Shown here in pieces: positions 24,120 through 35,325 of a DNA stretch of 64,000 nt (the first letter of the stretch is position 1; the number at the start of each line of letters is the position of its first letter). The stretch lies in the NCBI GenBank assembly GCA_023014335.1, contig JAECYW010000032.1, forward strand, positions 1-64,000, given 5' to 3'. This DNA is from Galerina marginata. Its lineage: Eukaryota; Basidiomycota; Agaricomycetes; Agaricales; Galerinaceae. A model generated the notes under the pieces. The model worked only from the letters and a program-made list of their open reading frames with translations. It made no database searches and was not told the DNA's origin. The position numbers were made by a program, and so were the translations under genes.

Positions 24120-24840
24120 ATCAGCAATACATAATCTCTTACAGATGTCTTGGTCAAAATTTGGTTAAATGGTCGCAACTGTCGGAATTGGGGCATCGGA
24201 AGCATCTGAGGTCATTTTACCGCTCCAGCTATGTCTGTCTACGTCCCGGAATAGTTTGAGTGAATTCCGTACTATCACTGCCTCCCTTCGACGCCGTGCC
24301 CCCATCAAGACAGAATGGCCTAAGACGCCCAATAAAAAAGCCCTGTTGATCTTAAGAACGCCAATTGCTGTGCTGTAAACTCCCGCAATCATGATCAGCA
24401 ATATACAATCACTTACAGACGTCTTGGTCAAAATTTGGTCAAATGGGCACAGCTATTGGAATCGCAGTCATTTGACCACCATGGCTATGGCTGTCTACGA
24501 TTCGGAGTAGTTCGCGGGCCGATAGGGAAAGTCAGAACAGGCAGGTTTTTGTTATTGGCTTACATATGTTGAGATGTGCGAATATAATCTCTCACAAACG
24601 TCTCGGTCAAATTGCGAGAGAACTCACAGCTGTCGGAATCGGAAGTCATCTGGTCCAGCTATATCTGTCTACGTTCTGGAATAATTTAAGTGGAACTGCT
24701 TTTTCTAACGGCACTCAAACAATTCCGAACCATAGATAGACATAGCCAGCGTGGTCAAATAAACCCAATTGCGACAGCTGTGACCATTTGACCAAACTTT
24801 GACCGGGACATTCGTAGGAGATTGTATATTACTGATGGCG
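24120..24840. repeat. four copies of a promoter-distal module
   Basis: A module containing CTTGGTCAAAATTTGGT, AAATGG, a GTCGGAAT-like element and CTATGTCTGTCTACG occurs in direct orientation near 24140-24255, 24390-24510 and 24585-24690, and inverted near 24715-24840. The copies differ by point changes and small indels. They fill the space between the two divergent genes, so they may be repeated upstream activating sequences. Confidence 0.7.
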
Positions 24841-24850
24841 CCTAAATATG

Positions 24851-24857
24851 TATAAAA
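24851..24857 (+). promoter_or_regulatory. TATA box of right inverted-pair gene
   Basis: TATAAAA 87 bp before the ATG at 24944, embedded in the same CGAAGC/ATCGATGAGTTGATA context as the left arm. Confidence 0.6.
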
Positions 24858-24943
24858 CAGCTTCGCTTTCATCGATGAGTTGATAACTGCCAAAATTACA
24901 CCACCCACCATCCAAGTCATCGCTCAAACGTTAACACCCAGAC

Positions 24944-25374
24944 ATGACCGGTACGTTTAAATTCAAGTTGGTCTGCACTTTTCTGTTTTAATTTTATTAT
25001 TAGTCTACCGTGCCTGGGTTGGCAATGATTTTACATCTAATTGGAATCCTTCGAAGAAGAAGTCATTCCGAGTGACCTTGCGTCGCGGAAGCAGCAAGGA
25101 CAGCGTAGCGGGCCATGGCATGTCTCCTAGCGGAAGCTTTCGAATTGCAAATGGCTCCTACTCGTACCTGGCACCGGAAATAACTATCGAGTTTGATATG
25201 GTTTACAATGATGGCGGTATCCGCCCTACGGAGCACTTCGTTGGGCTAAGTTCTGAATACGGTGGCTCTATGGAAGGCACGATCACAGTGGCGTTTCCGG
25301 ACAGTGTTGAGCTAGGAGATGACGCGACAGTTGAGGATTATCGAAACTACGAAGCTACAGTTACACTTGATTAA
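24944..25374 (+). CDS. small beta-rich protein of unknown family (right member of inverted pair)
   Basis: A 125-aa protein from a 7-nt first exon 24944-24950 (ATGACCG) and a second exon 25004-25374, intron 53 nt. It starts MTVYRAWVGNDFTSNWNPSK, continues FRVTLRRGSSKDSVAGHGMS, SGSFRIANGSYSY, RPTEHFVGL and EGTITVAF, and ends YRNYEATVTLD. It is clearly homologous to the left member, most strongly around TLRRG, SVAGHG, PSGSF and YEATVTL, with indels in loops. Both keep open frames and splice sites despite strong divergence, which argues that both are under selection. No family or function is recognised. Confidence 0.74.
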
Positions 25375-26639
25375 GGTGAAGATACTAAGCAGCATCCACG
25401 ATTGTATTGACGTCCTTTTCATAGTAGTTGAATGCGGGGAAATTTGTTTGTCCATTATTTCCAGATATATAAATTACGATCATGATTTGCGTAGGGCCAG
25501 ACATCATGAGTGCCAGAGAAGGAGCAACGACTCCAAGTGAGGGGATAAGAAAAGAAACAAAACGCGCCTTTCGTCAACATCACTCGACCTGCAAAGACCG
25601 CCAGGCGCCTCCGAGTCCTGATTAAACTCCCCAGACCCCAGACCCAACGCCCATCCATACCAGAATCAGGACTCCTTCCTGCGGCCCAGCTCCGCATGGA
25701 GTAAACCGAACAGGACAACTCCAACGAATACCCCACACCAAAACCTCTGGTCCCATCCCGTTCCATTTCGACAAACACCCGATCTCTAGCCCTGAGGAAG
25801 ACTCCCGCTTCTCGCTGCTGGCGAGGACGGCCATCTTCCTCCATACCCAACCGTAGCGAGAAGACAAAGGCAGAGTACACGCGAGAGACCACCCGACACG
25901 GGACGACGTCGTTCTCGCCTACCCTGTGGATGTCGAGGGTCGAGGGCCACGCACCGAGCACCAAGCATCGAGAATTGAGCATTGAGCATTGGGTATTGAA
26001 GATTGAAGATTGAATATCGAGAACTGGCCTACCGTCAAAGACGACTAGAAATTAGAATCGATTCGTGGTCCGGTGTCGGGTCCCGAGCCAGAACAAGAGA
26101 AGCTGGCGCAGGCGCAAGAGCAGAGCCTGTTCTGCTGGCCGGCGCGGTCCCAGGCCCTACTCGGGGCGCGAAAGACGAACATGAAAGGGCTGCATCGTGG
26201 GTCTTGGGCATTATCGAGTACCGGCCTGCACGCTGCACGAAAGACAATGGGCCAAAGGACTCGCGGGTACTGTGCCAGGACGGGAGGTAAGCTTTAAGAC
26301 TGGCGTAGCGTGGGTGGGCGCAGGAGCAGAAGCAATATTCGAGGAGAAGGAGAAGGACGTTTTACAGCCGGCGGCCTGGTGGGCGGGTGATCGATGAGAC
26401 TTAGAGCCAGCCAGGTTGTGGTTGAGCAGGAGGGGGGAGAAGAATGGGAAGGAGTCTCCATTCATAGCCTGAGCCTAAGGCCAAAGGGCGGGGAGGAAGG
26501 AGGTGGGAGTTATGGAGCGAGACTACCGCAGTTCTAGTTGGCAACGGCGAGCACTCGCGTTGGGGCGGGGAAAGGGAGGCCCGCGCAAGGACAGCAGCGG
26601 CGCTGGTGAGTCTACTTCATCGTGGAGCTCGTCTAGGGT
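25375..26639. other. intergenic, G+C-rich repeat-like block
   Basis: Several overlapping open frames on both strands without family motifs suggest G+C-rich non-coding DNA. Short AT-rich iterations (ATTGAGCATTG, ATTGAAGATTGAAG) lie near 25974-26020. About 25595-25680 matches 49520-49575 in inverted orientation (see findings). Confidence 0.5.
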
Positions 26640-27123
26640 CATGTCAGATTCCGGAGGAGGGGTACCCACTGTCAGGAGAAGAAAACGAGTTCTTCCATGT
26701 CGCTCACTCGCTCATGCATCGTTAACGAGGCAGTAAATTACTGTAAATAGAATGGCCTCGCTTCAAGATCAATGTAAGCCGCTGCCGAGTTTGACGTCGC
26801 GCAAGATAAGCAGGAAGGGAAGTTCGGGACTTGGGATTTGGAAACAGAGATTCTGTGAGAAGTAAGCGACACGGAGCTGGCGGCGACGGTGATCTTTGGT
26901 GTTGCATGGCTCACGGTCACTCAGTCAGGGGAAACGTGACCTACGCGCTACGCGTCGCGTGAGTTGTCCCTTTTAGAGTGATTTACCAGTTCTTAAATGC
27001 TTTGTGCGTCAACTCCGATCAGTTATGACTAGAATGGTTAAATGGAAGAACTAACAAGTTTGCAAGTATTCGTTACATATTCTGCGGTAACAATCGTTAT
27101 GTAAGTAAATGAATTTGAAATGA
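26640..27123 (+). repeat. duplicated segment, copy 2
   Basis: Second copy of the segment at 20047-20473, same strand, with insertions. It lies directly 3' of copy C of the DUF6534 genes, whereas copy 1 lies 5' of copy B. Confidence 0.7.
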
Positions 27124-27322
27124 CTCGGAATACGAAAGCTATGCTGTCAATGATTTAACTTGGATATGATACCTACAGTGGTGCGGTACATCAACTAATG
27201 GACGGTTTCGAGCCGAGTTAGGAGGGCTAGTAAGGGAGTCTGTTTGATCTGTCGCTCGTCGCCAACTGTTTTCAACGCTCCACAATTCGGTTATTGAGTA
27301 TTGGCAGATCCTCTAAACGTAA

Positions 27323-29248
27323 CTATTCTTCTTGAGGGTTCGAAGGATTTCCAAATAAAAGTGCACTTGGGACGCGGAGCTCTTCAGAAGCATCCATCTT
27401 CCGCTGTAGACGCGATTTCGAGTTGAATCTAAGGGCATTGAGCGTCTTGTGACGGAGGAATTGGGGAGGATGAGTACTCACAACCCTAGTATGGAGTTGG
27501 TGTATACTGTGGAAGCGTTAGGATCACGGTCTGAGGTATCGGCAGCATAGAAAATGGCTCACGGCTCGGAATAGAGAATTCAACTGCGAAATAAAGCACG
27601 GAAGACGGGTATAATGCATACTGCAGTGAATGCAAGTATAATCGACCTCTTTAGCCGGCATAAAGAGGAAATATACGTACCAGTGCAATTATTAGGATTT
27701 TAGGTACCCTGGTGTTATTAGTAAGAGAACTTTTAAGTCCGGATGCTTCAGCTAAAATCTTTGGAGATAGCTCACACGGTTAACATCCCCGTTCCAACGA
27801 AAAATAATACTAGGTGATTGACGACTTTTCCGCTCCTACTGGATGCACATGTCAAAAAGGCTCGGCGTCGACCTATCCAGGGTACTCACCTATTGCTCAC
27901 AGTTCTGGAGGCGGTGCTGAAGAGAACAAAGGATATAATGGCAGAAATGACACAGTCAATGGCTGAAGCTGAAACGAGAGTAACATAGATGACCCGCTGA
28001 GAGGGGATAGTGTGAGAGTTAACCTTCTCATTCCAAGTCTGTGAAGCGTACACACCTCGAACGCCTTGGAGAAATTAAAAATGTTCCTAATTTGTTCTCT
28101 GGACAAGCGTCGTGTGAGTATTAGAACCTTGTATTTGCAAACGGACTGACAAGTGTGACAAAAATGCTTGAGGTACGTTAGTATAGGTTGCGTGCATCCA
28201 CCTCTCGTTAAAGTGACCGACCAACGCCAACGCCTGGGAAGTTATTGGGGTTAAGTAAGTTATTGAGGAATTTTGAAAAGGAGTGACCAATCGCGTAAAG
28301 AAGGGTGAAGGCAGATATCGACTACATCAAGCAAGTCAATAAGTTTTCACTTTGACGCCTACGTTTCGGGGCTAACCTTGAGGACCCTAGCAAGCCGTCT
28401 TCTTAGGGTTATGTTACCAGCCACTTTAAAGTACAACAGTCGTCAGTTTGGGCCAAGGTAGCAGGTGCAGCCTTTTGGCTCACAGATCCAAACAAGGTGG
28501 AGATAAAAGCTATATGATGGTAAGCATTGACGACGCGGAAAATCAGGCCAAACACGCTCACCTCTTGACTAGGAGTACAAGTACTATCTTTATTTCATAG
28601 ATTAGCGCGAACATTTGTTCAGAAAACTGATTCATACATTAATCGAGGCAAGTACCTATGAAGGGTCAGCGAAACAGTGATAAGATCTGTTTAGGAGTAG
28701 TCGGAGCGAATCGAAAACTAACCTTCAAGCACCTGCATAGAGGAAGTGAAAGCGTCGTCAGTCTTTGATTCCGTCCTAAAACAAGCAAGTGGGACGTGCC
28801 AGACCATGTCGGTCCGGGTATTTTCTGATGACGGCAATAGAGACGAATACATCATCTTTGCTGAGATTGCAAAATGGATACATTCAAGGGAGCTATCGGC
28901 ATAATGATCAGCGCATTGATTTACGGCAAGTGTCGATGAACAACGGCCTCCTTACCAGACTGCCATGATCTACGATAACAGGCGGCATATGAGCTGTAGC
29001 CGGGGAAAAATCATTGTCGTGACTCGCCGTTAACTTCCTTGTGCTCGGATCTTTGACGTAGTTCGTAAAGTATTGATATGCCTGGAGAATAACCATGCCA
29101 AATAATCTGTGGGTACTGCGTAGTAAGATACGACGATCAGGTTGAATTGAATATACACTCACACAGACTTGATGATGAATCCAAAGAGAAGAGCGCGGCT
29201 GTTTACAGAGCGCATCAAGTCTCCCCAGGGAGTTGGATCAAGGGACAT
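27323..29248 (-). CDS. DUF6534-type seven-helix membrane protein (copy C)
   Basis: About 296 aa from 19 exons with the same phases and nearly the same lengths as copy A. It starts MSLDPTPWGDLM with SRALLFGFIIKSV and has LFGMVILQAYQYFTNYVKDP, ECIHFAISAKMMYSSLLPSS, VIYVTLVSASAIDCVISAII, LVLFFVGTGMLT, KILIIALYALYPSSVLYFAV and FNSKSRLQRKMDASEELRVP; it ends PSNPQEE. Two introns (after ...KLT and after ...DMVW) begin with GC instead of GT. It lies head-to-tail with copy D, which is its closest relative, and the whole 2.6-kb unit including upstream sequence is duplicated. Confidence 0.76.
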
Positions 29249-29905
29249 GGTCATTGCGAATTCCAGTAAGAGGGGGACTCGGAGTGCTGGTAAAATAGAT
29301 GGGACGAGATAACAAAACACGATTCATCTGGTGTAGTCTTCTCTCCTTTTTGTACTGGAATGGCGGTCCATCTGATCATCGAGATAGAACCTCACCAACC
29401 TGCAACAGTAAGTAAACCTGAAGCCGAGGCAGAATCGGCTCGAGACGGTAAGACGTTCAGTGCCAGCTTGTCCGAGTCCGATGTCAGTAAGTACCATTTC
29501 GATCAATCCGGGCGTGTGGTCGGATAATTACATAAATTTTCCGTGGAACCAATCGGCTGTGTTTAAGCCGCGAATGCGGATTTATGGACAATAGTCAATA
29601 CTCTCATTCGACCTGGCTGCTCCCAGCTGCCCCCTGAAATTCGTGCAAGTGGAAAACCTCAGATTCAAGTTGAACAAGACTTGCTGGCACTTATCTCGGT
29701 TCCTTGATACCGAGAGACCGAATTAACTGACGCGCGTCGTTTACTCGTCGTCACTGAAGGCACCCATTAAGTAAAATCGTTGATCAAGGTATAATATACG
29801 TAGCGGAGACACGCGTCAAGTTCGAGCTAGTAACGGAGGTTGTTTATTTCCGCCGCTCGTCGCCAACTGTTTCCTACGCTTCACAATCCCGTTATTACAT
29901 GTTCG
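29249..29905. other. intergenic between tandem copies C and D
   Basis: Upstream region of copy C, recognisably related to the upstream region of copy D (32.0-32.4 kb), for example GACGGTAAG, ACCATTTCGATCAAT and CTCTCA-TTCG-CCTGGCTGC. Near 29825-29905 the CGCTCGTCGCCAACTGTTT block repeats the sequence at 27252-27300. No additional gene. Confidence 0.55.
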
Positions 29906-31854
29906 CTACTGTTCATCTTGAGGGCTCGAAGGATCTCCAAATAAAAGTGCACTTGGGACACGGAGCTCTACAGAAGCATCCATCTTCTGCTGTAGACGCG
30001 ATTTCAAGTTGAATCTAATGGCGTTGAGCATCGTCTGGCAGAGAGATTGAGTCGGGTGAGTACTCACAGTCCTAGTATGGAGTTGGCGTATACTGTCGAA
30101 GCGTTACTATCGTGGCGGAATGCATCGGCTTCTAGAAAAGCGCTCACGGCTTGGTATAGAGAATTCAACAGCTAGATAAAGCACGGAAGACGGGTTTGAT
30201 GCATACTGCGCTGAATAATCGACCTCGTCTTTCTGACATAAAGAAGAGACACACGTACCAGTGCAATTATTAGGACTTTAGATATGCTGGTAATATTACG
30301 GGATCTTTTGAGACTCGATACTTGGGTAAAAACCGTTATGGGCTTGCTTACGCATTTATCATCCCCGTTCCAACGAAAAATAACACAAGGTCATTGACGA
30401 CATTTCGGCTCCTACTGGATGAGTGTTCATACCCGCGAAATCTGGGTGGGATCTAGCCAAGGTACTCACCTCTCGCTCCCAGTTCTGGAAGCGGCGTTGA
30501 AGAGAACGAAGGACATAATGGCAGAAATGACACAGTCAACGGCTGCACCTAAACTGGCGGAAATATAAATGACGCGCTGAGAGATGGGAGTAAGGAGGTT
30601 AGCTATCTCATTTCGAGTTTGTAAGGTGTACTTCAAACGTACCTCGAGCACCTTGGAGAACATAAAAATGTTCTCGGTTCTTGCCCTGGAAAACCGTTAT
30701 ATGGGATTGGATGGGGCCATGAATTTTTAAACGGACTGACAGGTATGCCAAAAGTGCTTGGAGTTGCGTATGTCAGTATGCATTGCATTCATCAGCCTGT
30801 GGTTAAAGTGACCAACCGACGCCAACGCCTGAGAACTTATTGGGGTTAAGTCATTCAATTGAATATTGCGAAAAGGACTGACCAATGAGATAAAGGAAGG
30901 TCAAGACAGAAATTGACTGCATTAAGTAATTCATAAATCTTTTGCTTTGTCGCTCGCCATTCAGACTCGAGCTAACCTTGAGCACCCTAACACACTTTCT
31001 GTTTAGGGTTATGTTATTCGCCACTTTTAAGTACATAGTCGTCAGTTTATGCCAGGCCATTAGTATGTGAAACCTTTTTGCTCACAGATCCAAACGAGGT
31101 AGAGATAGAAGCTATATTATTACGATGGTGAGCATCGAAGAACCGTGAAAAATCAAGTCGTACACGCTAACCTTTTGACAAGGCCGATCATTACCGTCTT
31201 CATTACAGAGAATTAGCACAATACTCGTTCAGAAGCCTGACTTCAGACCTTAACCGTGGTGAGAACCTGGGAAGAATGAACGAAACGGTGATAAGATCTC
31301 TTCGGAGTGATTAGCAGCGCATCGAAAACTAACCTTCATGCACCTGCATAGAAGGGGGTAAAAGTCATCAGTCCTGAATTCCATCCTAAAATAAGCAGGT
31401 GGGACATGCCAGACAATATTGGTGCTCGCATCGTCTGACGAAGGCAATAGAAACGAATAGATCATTTTTGCCGAGAATGCAAAATGGATACATTCAAGGG
31501 AGCTATCGGAATCATGGAAAATAACGGTTAGTGTATTAATTGACGACAAGTGTCGCTGAACAAAGGTCTCCTTACCAAACTACCATAATCTAAGATAACG
31601 AGCCACGTATGAGCTGTAGGCGAGGAAAAATTCACTTCCGTGACTGGCCGTTAACTTCCTCGTTCTCGAATCGTTGACGTAGTTCCTAAAGTATTGATAC
31701 GCTTGAAGAATAGTCATGCCAAATAATCTGTAGGTTCTCCGTAAGTAAAACACGACAATCAGGTTAAACTGATCTACGCTCACATAGATTTGATGACGAA
31801 TCCGAAGAGGGGCGCACGAATATCCGCAGAACCGGTCAAGGATTTGAGGGACAT
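29906..31854 (-). CDS. DUF6534-type seven-helix membrane protein (copy D)
   Basis: About 292 aa from 19 exons. It starts MSLKSLTGSADIRAPLFGFV and has LFGMTILQAYQYFRNYVNDS, SLECIHFAFSAKMIYSFLLP, VIYISASLGAAVDCVISAIM, LVLFFVGTGMINA, YASNPSSVLYLAVEFSIPS and FNLKSRLQQKMDASVELRVP; it ends PQDEQ. Exon phases equal those of A and C, including the 10-nt exon coding part of WCMK and the 18-nt exon VLTTVK. As in C, the introns after exon 2 and exon 4 have GC donors. A start further upstream in the same frame (MEFAPNMSLKS) is possible; I chose the ATG matching copies A and C. Confidence 0.77.
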
Positions 31855-32900
31855 ATTTGGCGCAAATTCCATGCTCGAAATCAGCGAAAGTGGAGCAAGA
31901 GGGGAAGAGATAACGAATAGTGATTCATTCGCAATGTCACGGTTTTCTTGTTTTTGTACTGGAATGGCGGCCAATCTGAACACACATAACCAGTCTGTCA
32001 ACAGCAAAGCTAGTCAACCTTAAGCCGGGCGCAATCCGTTCAAGACGGTAAGGCTGCAGAGGCTATCCGACAGGACTGTACCACTTCGATCAATTCGGCG
32101 AGTTGGATGGGATGGAAGAGTCTTAACCGGCTCGGTCCCTATGCAAAAGGTTGCTGGCTTGCAATTACATAATCTTTCCAGGAACCAACCCGGGTGCAGA
32201 ACTCTGCCTTCCACCTCAACGATCTCGGGTATTTCTTCCATGCACGGCGGATCAGGACGAACACGGCCTCTCCAATCACTCGAAGATGCGAACGCAGAGT
32301 CGTTGACAATGCTCTCACTCGGCCTGGCTGCTTTCAGCTGCCCGGCGCTCGGATAATGGGAAACCCGGATGCAGGATGAGCAAAGGCTGCCTGGTGCGAG
32401 CCTGACGAGTTTAAGGCAAACGTAAATAAAGCTGAAGTTCTCTTATGTTCTCCGCACTAGACTATTACCGTGCCGAATGTCTCAAAGACAGGCCGGAATG
32501 CTGGACAGCTTCGTATGGATGGCAAACGAGCAATAGACAACAATCAAGCCAACTCGTGACATTTGACGCACTCGCCATCACAGCTTGGTACAGCTGGTAA
32601 CGAAATGCCTGGGAGTGAAATCCACAAATTCAACGACTCCAGCAGTTTCCTTGTGCCTCCGCTCCGAGAATAGGTTCTTCTGGGAACATATCATGGCGTT
32701 GACAATCGTTTGACGAATTTCTTCCTTCTTCATGTGAGTGTAGACCCTTGTGACGCTCTCTTCATCCTACTGACGACAAAAATATAGCAGACTTCGTCGT
32801 CAGGTTTCTACTCTATCCATCCACGCTCTGCTATTTAAGATGGTTCCGGGGGAATTTGGCCTACGAGCGGAAACATTCCCTCTTGTCAGTTCTTTGACCC
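31855..32900. other. intergenic
   Basis: 5' flank of copy D up to about 32.4 kb, then the divergent promoter region of the carboxylesterase. The open frames on both strands at 32020-32380 show no family motif. Confidence 0.5.
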
Positions 32901-35325
32901 ATGTTACCAGTTGCCGAATATTTGATCTGGTTCGCGATCTCGACGTCGGTCTCGGTGGCTGCAAGTGCACTCGCAGGAGCTTCCGTGAAACTTGATTCCG
33001 GCACTTTCACTGGGATTTCCGCCGGAGGAGTGTCACAGTTTTTAGGTATACCTTATGCTCAGCCTCCGTAAGTCAATTGACCTATCTCTTTTTACACACC
33101 GTCATTCAAGTCTCTTCACAGCGTAGGAGATCTCAGGCTCCGACTTCCCCTACCGAACCTTCCATATAACGGTACCCATTTAGCCACCAGCTTTGGGTTA
33201 GCATGCCCACAACAGAACACTGGCTTGCCCTTACCGCCTAGCCTGGCTGCCGAAACCATTGACATGATTACTAACCTTGGTATCAATGCCATCTTTCCTT
33301 TTTCCGAAGATTGTAAGATTTCCTGTTCGCAAACTCGTTTGCTTTCTAAATCGTTGATTTTATTGACAGGCTTGAATATCAACGTTATCACCCCTTCCAC
33401 TGCGACCTCAAAATCAAAGTTACCCGTAGTTCTGGTGAGTTAGCGTTGAGCGTTAAAGTACAATTGCCCTACGTTGACATTCTGAGCGTTTAGTGGATAT
33501 ACGGAGGTAATATATTTGCCAACCGGCCTTTGCTATCGATTTATACCCTTCGGTTTTTTCAAAATAGGTGGTTTCGAACGGGGCACGGCGTCCTTTCCTC
33601 TGTGAGCCACAGCTACTCAACTTGGCTGCGGCATAATCACTAAATGCAACCCAGTTACGATGGCCCCTTGATCGTCGAACGTTCTATCGAGCTCGGGATG
33701 CCCATAATATTCGCAAGCATCGATTACAGGTACGTTCCTTAACCACAGAAACCACGATATTTATTGAATCGAAGTGGAGACTGACAGGTCGGTCGTGCAT
33801 TGCTGAAGAAATTTTTGAATCTGAATAGCCCAGGTTTCGGATTCTTGGCGAGCAAGGAGGTCAAGGCGGCCGGAGTGGGCAACTTGGGACTACAAGATCG
33901 TACGGATTTAATCTTACAGATGTTCGAGTCGATCTGATCAGTTATTACAGAACGTCAAGCGATGCGATGGATTCAAAAATACATCAGCGCTTTTGGCGGA
34001 GACCCGACGAAAGTTACTATGTAAGTCAGCTGCCTCCTTGGTACCGACACGTTCGTTCACACCTTCATTAGATGGGGCGAATCCGCAGGCGCTATTTCTG
34101 TGTCTCTTCACATGGTCGCAAATGGAGGAAACAACGAAGGTCTTTTCCGTGCAGCGTTCATGCAATCTGGCTCGCCGCTGCCGTTCGGTGATATCACGGA
34201 AGGGCAACCTCACTACGACGCTCTCGTTGAAGAGACTGGTTGCACGGGTTCAGCGGATACCTTGGAATGTCTACGCGCGCTGCCCTTTGACATACTTAAG
34301 GCTGCAGTCGATAAATCCCCGGGTATATTCGATTTTCAGGTAAGTGCCCATAAAAAACCCTCGCACTTATCTTGACAGCTATTTTTTTCTCAGTCGTTGA
34401 ACTTAGCATGGCCGCCTCGAGCTGATGGAGTTTTCTTGACTGACCATCCCCAGAAGCTCGTACAACAGGGTATCATCGCAAACGTTCCTTTCGTTAGCGG
34501 TGTGTGATCCAAAGCTATTATCTAAAACTTATAGAAATATTCAACGCTTCGCTTATAACCAGGAGACTGCGATGACGAAGGGACTTTGTTTTCGCTTTCC
34601 ACCTTGAATGTCACGTAAGTACATGTAATCCCTCGCATGGCCTCAGACTTACCTACCCACCCAGGACCGACGCCGAATTCAAAGATTACGTTCAGAATAC
34701 GTTGCTGCAAGGAATTGGTATAACCGACGCGGAAGCCAGCCAAATCGCGTCGCTCTACCCGTCGGATCTGACCCAGGGATCCCCCTTTGATACTGGGATA
34801 ACCGATGCACTTTCCCCTCAGTACAAGCGTCTGGCTGCTTTCCAAGGGGATTTAACATTCCAAGCTCCGCGAAGATTCTTGTTGCAAAGTCGTGCCGGAA
34901 AACAAACGGCGTTTGCTTTCCGTACGCTCTTTGTTTTCGTCTCTATCACTCGTATGGCTAACGAATTGGCTACAGTCAGTAAGCGGTTTAAGACACTGCC
35001 TATCCTAGGAGCGGTGAGCCTGCCTATGTTACCTAGTACTAGACGTTTTTATCTGACAAACATTCTTCCTCTCTTTTTACAGATGCATGTCACCGATCTG
35101 CTCAACGTCTACGGCGGTGAAGAACTTGCAAACTACCTCATCCGTTTTGTCACGACGCTAAATCCCAATGGATTTGGAAATGTTCTATGGCCGCAGTATA
35201 CGCCAAACTCTCCGCAAATGTTAACATTCTTGGACGGTTTTATTCCGACGACACTTACGACCGACAATTTTAGGCAAGCTCAGTTGACGTTTTTGAACAA
35301 TTTAACACTGTTCCACCCTTTGTAA
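32901..35325 (+). CDS. type-B carboxylesterase/lipase, probably secreted
   Basis: Multi-exon esterase of about 540 aa. Exon 1 is 32901-33067, then 33122-33312, 33370-33434 and others, ending in an exon at 35083-35325. An N-terminal hydrophobic signal-like segment (LIWFAISTSVSVAASALAGA) precedes GTFTGISAGGVSQFLGIPYA and the family signature WIYGGGF. The Cys in FSEDCLNINV is the type-B signature. Then GNLGLQDQRQAMRWIQKY, FGGDPTKVTIWGESAGA (nucleophile Ser), GDCDDEGTLFS (acid Asp/Glu region) and the His in AMHVTDLLNVYGG. Two in-frame introns near the 3' end (34922-34975 and 35014-35082) are removed on conserved-family grounds. The splice before FGFLASKEVKAAG is the least certain. It hydrolyses carboxylic esters; the substrate cannot be read from the sequence. 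Confidence 0.86.

Larger units (their letters stand above)
23611..25374. repeat. long inverted duplication with two divergent paralogous genes
   Basis: The left arm (about 23611-24180) and right arm (about 24775-25374) are inverted copies. They share the coding exons, the intron (AATTTTATTATTAG), the leader (CATCCAACATTG/GTGGGTGG region) and the TATA block. The roughly 600-bp spacer carries further direct copies of the promoter-distal module. The two genes face away from each other, so transcription starts near the centre. Confidence 0.8.
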
